Source: Blautia sp. AF19-10LB (lineage in GTDB: Bacteria > Bacillota > Clostridia > Lachnospirales > Lachnospiraceae). From it: DNA of 64,000 bases. Positions 63,585 to 64,000 of this stretch are shown here, piece by piece (within the stretch, counting starts at the first letter, position 1; each line of letters opens with the position of its first letter). The stretch covers positions 42,660 to 106,659 of the forward strand of contig NZ_QTWS01000008.1 in NCBI RefSeq assembly GCF_003461245.1, in the 5' to 3' direction. The translations under genes and the position numbers were made by a program. The notes under the pieces are model-generated. The model made no database searches, was not told the DNA's origin, and saw only the letters and a program-made list of their open reading frames with translations.

Positions 63585-64000
63585 TCAGTCCGTTTTATTA
63601 CCCATAATGCCAAACAAAGCCGTCCAGGTCTCTTTTCCAACCTCTCCGTCTGGATCAAGCCCATACTTCATCTGAAATGTTTTTGTTGATTTTTTCATTT
63701 CCGTGCCAAACTGTGCATCAATATTTCCCATATACATACCTTCTGCTGCTAGAATTCCCTCTGCTATCGCTGTAAGCGTACCGGAACTTCCGAACGACAG
63801 CACTATTGTCCCAGCAATATTCATGCATTCAGAATCAAAGAGTTCTCCATCAAGAGACAATTTTCCACCATATAAACGATTTACTACATCTTTCCACACA
63901 GTCAGCGAGGCTTTCCTCGTTCTGCTTCCATACTGCCCGTGTGAACTACTCGGCAACTGAGTTACCAGAGCATCTGAAATCTGGCGGGATACCGCCTTTT
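63585..64000 (-). CDS. Peptidoglycan-binding protein, C-terminal part (gene continues beyond window)
   Basis: The frame is open from the right edge to the TGA at 63585, giving about 138 residues. The first visible residues (KAVSRQISDALV) resemble the end of an N-acetylmuramoyl-L-alanine amidase domain, but the catalytic part is outside the window. The last ~65 residues form a PG_binding_1 domain (IDAQFGTEMKKSTKTFQMKY, then GLDPDGEVGKETWTALFG). The TTG at 63956 is unlikely to be the start, since the frame continues upstream without a stop. Probably a wall lytic enzyme, possibly of phage or spore type. The IS sits just behind it. Confidence 0.75.
   Translation of the reverse strand, partial: KAVSRQISDALVTQLPSSSHGQYGSRTRKASLTVWKDVVNRLYGGKLSLDGELFDSECMNIAGTIVLSFGSSGTLTAIAEGILAAEGMYMGNIDAQFGTEMKKSTKTFQMKYGLDPDGEVGKETWTALFGIMGNKTD

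Overview
The window reads as a chromosomal segment from a Gram-positive Clostridia, most likely a Lachnospiraceae gut anaerobe (possibly Blautia-like; the genus cannot be fixed from sequence alone). Supporting signs are the moderate GC content, strong AGGAGG-type ribosome sites, a cdaA-cdaR pair, an LCP ligase, L,D-transpeptidase and class A beta-lactamase-like proteins carrying cell-wall-binding repeats, and B. subtilis-type LexA boxes. Almost every gene lies on the minus strand. Plus-strand exceptions are two tRNA-Leu genes, one DacA-like gene and an IS30-type transposase.

Layout by region. 1-3.2 kb: carA-carB (carB cut by the window edge). 3.4-3.7 kb: a strong promoter driving two nearly identical tRNA-Leu(CAG) genes and a terminator. 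3.7-10.5 kb: a polytopic membrane protein, a secreted serine hydrolase, a zinc-ribbon protein, a divergent ClpX and a membrane HtrA protease. 10.6-17.5 kb: surface-polysaccharide genes (three GT2 glycosyltransferases, a WbaP-type initiating phosphosugar transferase, an LCP ligase with a Gly-Asp-Thr repeat tail). 17.7-19 kb: a plus-strand DacA homologue whose catalytic motifs are destroyed. 19-41.8 kb: the main polysaccharide locus: all four dTDP-rhamnose genes, a WecE-type dTDP-4-amino-sugar transaminase, an ABC exporter whose ATPase has a C-terminal extra domain, a methyltransferase-kinase-coiled-coil protein resembling the O-antigen chain terminator WbdD, two large tandem glycosyltransferases, an ArnC-like transferase with two small EmrE-like proteins, YfhO, and two ATP-grasp proteins, one fused to a PLP enzyme. 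41.9-48.6 kb: an L,D-transpeptidase, an HPr-like protein, the c-di-AMP synthase pair cdaA-cdaR and two membrane proteins. 48.7-59.2 kb: housekeeping genes comF, recD2, mreB, uvrA, hemW, a lipoprotein and lepA. 59.3-64 kb: an AT-rich accessory segment with two promoters overlapped by LexA-like boxes, an XRE regulator, three unknown proteins, an intact IS30-type element flanked by a 13-bp direct repeat, and the end of a peptidoglycan-binding protein.

Taken together, the polysaccharide genes suggest a rhamnose-containing wall polymer started by the WbaP-type enzyme, extended by multidomain GT2s, capped by the methyltransferase-kinase, recognised and exported by the Wzm/Wzt-type ABC transporter, and joined to the wall by the LCP protein. 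A separate lipid-linked branch (WecE, ArnC-like GT, small flippase pair, YfhO) could add a 4-amino-4,6-dideoxyhexose outside the cell. The ATP-grasp/PLP fusion and its ATP-grasp neighbour may make an amino-acid-like decoration. This pathway is inference from domain content and gene order. Two intrinsic-terminator hairpins sit directly in front of ribosome sites inside this locus, which suggests attenuation or antitermination.
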